This document shows, in pieces, positions 60,057-64,000 of a stretch of DNA of 64,000 nt. The notes under the pieces are model-generated. The model ran no database searches. It worked only from the letters and a program-made list of their open reading frames with translations, and was not told the origin of the DNA. The position numbers and the translations under genes were made by a program. The DNA lies in the NCBI GenBank assembly GCA_028583415.1, contig CM053269.1, positions 59,819,007-59,883,006 on the forward strand, in the 5' to 3' direction. The first letter of the stretch is position 1; each line of letters begins with the position of its first letter. The DNA comes from Protea cynaroides. Its lineage: Eukaryota; Streptophyta; Magnoliopsida; Proteales; Proteaceae.

Positions 60057-62830
60057 AGGAATTCCAGAGTTCGGTACTTGGGTTTATTGGAGAACTAACC
60101 GTTAAAAAGTACTCCCAAGTCCCACCAAAGCCTTCGGCTTCGGTCCGAAGACTCCAAACTCTGAAATTGTAATTTGCTTGCTTCTTGTTTAATCGTGATT
60201 CATGATTTGCTCCTTCTCCGGGTAAAACGGTAAGCCGCGTTTTTTATTCCCGTTGTCATATAAATCAATTTGGACGGCCGATCGAGTTGCCGAACTGGAT
60301 AGCAACTTTCCATCTATAGCTAACTTCCCATGCCATGGATGGAGATGTTTTCCCAGGATGAACGGCTACCAGAACAGTGTCCGTTGCGTACTATTTTTTT
60401 ATGCGATTGCGAATCATTTTGAATTTTTCGTCCGTCGGACCGAATAAACGTGCACAACACACACTATGAACATCGCAATCCAATAAAAAGCGAAAATGAC
60501 TTTTGTTTTAGGATTAAAATCGTCTCCTCCCAGTACTTCAGGGACGAGGGATACGCAACGTCAGATCGCTGACACGTGATTTTCGAAAAAAATTCGAGTC
60601 TCATGTCTAAGTCTACAGTCATCAAATTTTCCCAAGAATCATGTGTCGACCATCAAGAGGGAGTATCTCCCTCCTCCCTAACTTCAGGGAAGAGACAATT
60701 CGGATCCGTTTGTTAGATCACTCACTAGATTGGATCAGATTGACTGCACAACTTAGACGAATCAAACCCCATATGGTGTGAGGATAAAATGTCAATGTCG
60801 ATTAATTATTCAATATGTGAGAGTATCTGAGAAAAATCAGAGAAAGAATCTTCCACGTTATATCAGCGGGAGAAATTTTTCCTCTTGTCTATGGAATATT
60901 GTGAGTACTTTTTAAAAATAATTTTTAGGTAATACTTTTAAAAAATAATTTTTTAGGTAATCTTTCTCATAGTTTAATGCTAAAAAAAATAAAATTATAT
61001 AGTAAATAGAAAAAAGAAAAGGCAATTCTATCAAAGTAAATGAAAAATCCATATTGAAAAGATACACTGGGATTCTTTCCCACGTCCGTCCTTTCGCAAA
61101 ACTGATTCTCAAATACCGATTGATGTAATGTAGGAGATTCTCCCCCAAACTAACAGCATAGAGAATCGTCTCCCCATTTATATAACCCACCTTCTATTGA
61201 AATTTTCTCTTATACTTTCGAAGGCCTATAAATATTCAAAGATTTGTAATGATTTTTTTTTTATCAAGAAATTTTTTCAAGTATTAACATTTTTGTTGGC
61301 TCCCTCTCTCTCTTTTTGTGCCTAGTTTGAACTTTGAACCAATTCTCAATATAATATTTGAACTAAAGACCTCTAATAACAGATAAATATCAATCTTCAA
61401 AGGTTCTTGCGTGTGAGATGGGAGGTCATGTTATTCTTCAAAGCCAACACTGGTTCTTGCGTGTGGGCTGGGGTAGGAATTTGTGTTTGCTTCTGGACTT
61501 GGGAACTGAATATGGCGTGGACTGGAAAAGGATTAATCTGTCATGGATCTTGGCAACTCTCTGTCTTTGTAGTAAGCAATCAGAATGACTTCAAAGGAAT
61601 ATATATTTGCTCCGGTTCAAGTCATGAAAGCCACCTTGCGCGAAAAAATGCTGAAGGCTAAGACTGTATCCGAACTCACCGCTCCCAAAACCCCGCATAA
61701 GAGGGAACAGCACTGGGTAATGGCTCTTCAGGGATGGCAGGATAAGCACCATTCAACCCAGATTATTAAAATTCAGGTAGCATTCCAACCTAAGTTCCAA
61801 TGTACATAACTCCAACAAACTACTTCTGACTGAATTTAATGGATTCAAACCAAGGATAATCATATTGTTCTTGGAGAAACTATTCTTTAAAGCTAGAAAT
61901 GTCAATTACTGGATTTCCTTTGATCAGAAGTCTTGGATTCCCCTACCTACCTGACCATGCTTCATCAACCATAACTTTCAGGTTGCCTACATGCCAAATA
62001 ATTAAGCAACACACCACTTGCGGTTGCATCAACCAAGTTCCAAAGCTAAAGTTTCCTTTGACCCTTCCAAAAGCAAGGACAATTTTACTTTTCCAATAAG
62101 CAGTTTTAAGTGTTCCTTTTTCTGAAGAACAATGTCTACACTGCAGAATTTTTATACCTTAAATTTCAGGGCATGTTACACCACTGGATAGAAACCCAAT
62201 CTATTGACTGAAACACTTCATGATTCCCTGCCAAACAATGGAGTGCTTGTGGACTGTTTATATTGTTCTCTGGAGATCTTATCTAAGATTCAGATCACCA
62301 CCCCACTCTCTTATATCTCTTTTTTCTTTTCCTAATAGATTGAACAAAATATGAAAACCTACATATTGTTCAATAAATTTAAAAAAAAAAAAAAAAAAAA
62401 AGGAAGGAAAGAAACATCCAACAAACAATTGACAAACCCAAGAATCCACTAACACGACAATTACAAGTGGATTTTTTTTTTCATTCGGAGTAAATAACAA
62501 AAGCAAAATGAAAATGGAAAATCACCACCATTCATCTGGAGAAACTATCAATACAATAAATTGGTTTTTTCTTGTCTGATCTCGTAACCACCAATTAGAA
62601 TCCCAACCAAGGCCTCGAAACTAAAAGAACGAAACAAAGACGCAATCTTCATAACAAGGTAACAGGACAAATCATAATCGGTCCCCAAGATACTAAATTC
62701 ACCCAAACCAAATCTCTACTAAATAATAAACAAGAGCTTTGAAAATGGTAGAAGATGACTGCAGCCCTCTCTTTGAATGTTTTCAATCCATGAAGTGCTT
62801 TCTTCTGCTCCCTTTTGATCAGGTGCTAGG
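60057..62830. other. Intergenic: EXO5 promoter side to IQD 3' end
   Basis: No gene recognised. 60057-60500 is the probable EXO5 promoter and 5' UTR. A short open stretch at 61585-61809 has protein-like text (VMKATLREKMLKAKTVSELT) but no domain, splice partner or start context I can support. A-run of about 22 at 62380-62401 and the IQD 3' UTR follow. Confidence 0.5.
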
Positions 62831-63915
62831 CTACCTTCCCCCACCATTACTTGCAACTTCCTGTAGATACTTACTTGTGTCCACCTTGGGTGGGCCTGAA
62901 TGCCGCCGAGGCCCAGCTGGGGAAGCTGAGAAAGACAGCCGCTTCTTTGCAGATCCTGCCGATCCCTTCTCTGGGGTTCCGTTTTTCTCTATCCCCAATG
63001 GGCTATGCAACCGGGCCTTTGCCCTCGCGGACTCAGTGGGTGCCATGTAGCTTGGGACAGCTGGAGAACTTGCCAGGCTCTCATCATCCCTCACTGATGA
63101 ACCTGCAACACTATGCCGCCGTGGACGCTCTGACTGCATGCTCAATATGCTCCTTGAGTCATCGTCATGGATCCACATATTCACTCTTGGGCTAGCTGGT
63201 TTCAATTTCCCAGCAGCCAATGAAGAAGATACCACTTTGGAAGGGGGAGTTGAAGGAGATTGGCGACTGGAAGGGTGGCTGGCTTTTTGGGCTCTAGGTG
63301 AAGGCCTCTCTGCATTGAGTTCACGGCGAGCATAAGATTTCATGATATCTCCTCCAACACTGCGGCTCACGCTCTTAACAGAGGCATGGTCATTGAGTTC
63401 TTTGTCTGTCATGCTTCTACTCTCCCATGGTCGGGCTGCCATCCACCGCTCTAACCAACTCCACCCCCAATGAGGATTGTTAGGGTCCATGAAAGTAGGG
63501 GTCCCAGATCGTGAAGAATTCTTCGACATTTGCTGCAGAGCCATTGCATATTGAGGATAATCTCATAATTTAGTACATTTGGCAGTTGTGGAAATTGGGA
63601 TCTAACTAGCCCAAGATTAAAAACATGACTAAAAAAGGCATGTCATTTTATTAAAAAACATTTGTCTTCTTCATTTATGAGAAAGAGGATAGGACTCAGC
63701 AAGTTGAATGTAGGGCTAAGCAGAACAGTGACTACAAAAACAATGGGTTAATGAAAAGAGAACACAGAAAGATAAGGATGGGAAGCAGGGTTTACCTGGT
63801 GAGTGAATGCATAAGCAAGAGCCCTTTCTCTTCTCATGGCAGCCTCTTGCTTGTTAAGTAGATTTGCTTCAATCTGTTCCCTAGATTGAACACTATCATC
63901 CCATTCCTCATCCAT
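62831..63915 (-). CDS. IQ67-domain calmodulin-binding protein (IQD family), last two exons; gene starts beyond right edge
   Basis: Exons 63915-63796 (MDEEWDDSVQ...AYAFTHQ, 40 codons) and 63532-62831 (stop TAG, 234 codons), joined in phase 0 by CACCAG|GTAAAC and CTCTGCAG|CAA. The segment EEWDDSVQSREQIEANLLNK, followed by AMRRERALAYAF, is the conserved region directly after the IQ67 calmodulin-binding motifs in IQD proteins. DPNNPHWGWSWLERWMAARPWE is the family's second conserved block. The rest is basic and serine/proline-rich, and the C-terminus carries the conserved KKRLSF-type segment and the YLQEV tail. IQD proteins are calmodulin-binding scaffolds on microtubules or at the plasma membrane. 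The IQ motifs themselves lie outside the window. Confidence 0.9.
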
Positions 63916-64000
63916 CTGTACAGGTTCAGAAACACATTTTCTTTTTAATAGTATGGTAACAGTATATTGTTTATAGAACTAATAACTGTCCATTTCCCAA

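Noticed and set aside
61585..61809. Possible short gene between EXO5 and IQD
   Set aside because: Protein-like wording, but no domain, no splice partner and no promoter signal that I can defend.
1..64000. CRISPR arrays, operons, phage or bacterial genes
   Set aside because: No regularly spaced repeats with unique spacers and no bacterial gene organisation; all supported genes are intron-containing plant genes.

Overview
The window is nuclear DNA from a flowering plant. The evidence is AT-rich sequence, short exons with GT/AG borders and long introns, plant gene families (SAMTL-type carrier, TIM14, EXO5, IQD), Copia and Gypsy LTR retrotransposons, Au-type SINEs, an L1-type LINE tail, and inserted pieces of plastid (ycf2) and mitochondrial (rps14) DNA. 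The species cannot be fixed from sequence alone. I saw no prokaryotic operon, CRISPR array or viral gene.

Left part (1-35250): two direct-repeat copies of one mitochondrial carrier gene, both on the minus strand, with start codons about 24.1 kb apart. Copy A (start codon at 10621) shows only its first two coding exons and runs off the left edge. Copy B (start at 34737, stop at 15043) is complete in seven coding exons. It joins in frame into a predicted 716-residue protein that carries two in-frame deletions in its EF-hand exon. Copy A keeps that exon whole. Introns and 5' flank also align between the copies, so each copy reveals the empty sites of elements inserted in the other. The 9.9-kb last intron of copy B holds a three-layer nest: a Gypsy LTR interrupted by a decayed Copia element, which is interrupted by a very young short element with near-identical LTRs. 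A second, 352-bp TRIM element lies in intron 2.

Middle part (35250-54200): a complete six-coding-exon alpha/beta-hydrolase gene on the plus strand (38350-45223), with an rps14-like mitochondrial fragment in its fourth intron, then a complete TIM14/PAM18 gene on the minus strand (47611-50780), whose initiator ATG is the last three bases of its first exon. Upstream of TIM14 lies a decayed plastid ycf2 fragment.

Right part (54200-64000): a complete seven-exon exonuclease V (EXO5) gene on the minus strand (54211-60056) with a 5'-truncated LINE in one intron, then the last two exons of an IQ67-domain (IQD) gene on the minus strand that starts beyond the right edge.

The genes do not form a pathway. 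Three of the four complete or partial housekeeping loci concern organelles or genome maintenance (mitochondrial carrier, mitochondrial import motor, DNA repair), but this is ordinary plant gene order. The most interesting content is the asymmetric decay of the duplicated carrier and the layered young and old transposons. I found no convincing sign of a wholly new system. All exon borders were read by eye from splice consensus, frame continuity and family knowledge; no transcript data were available.
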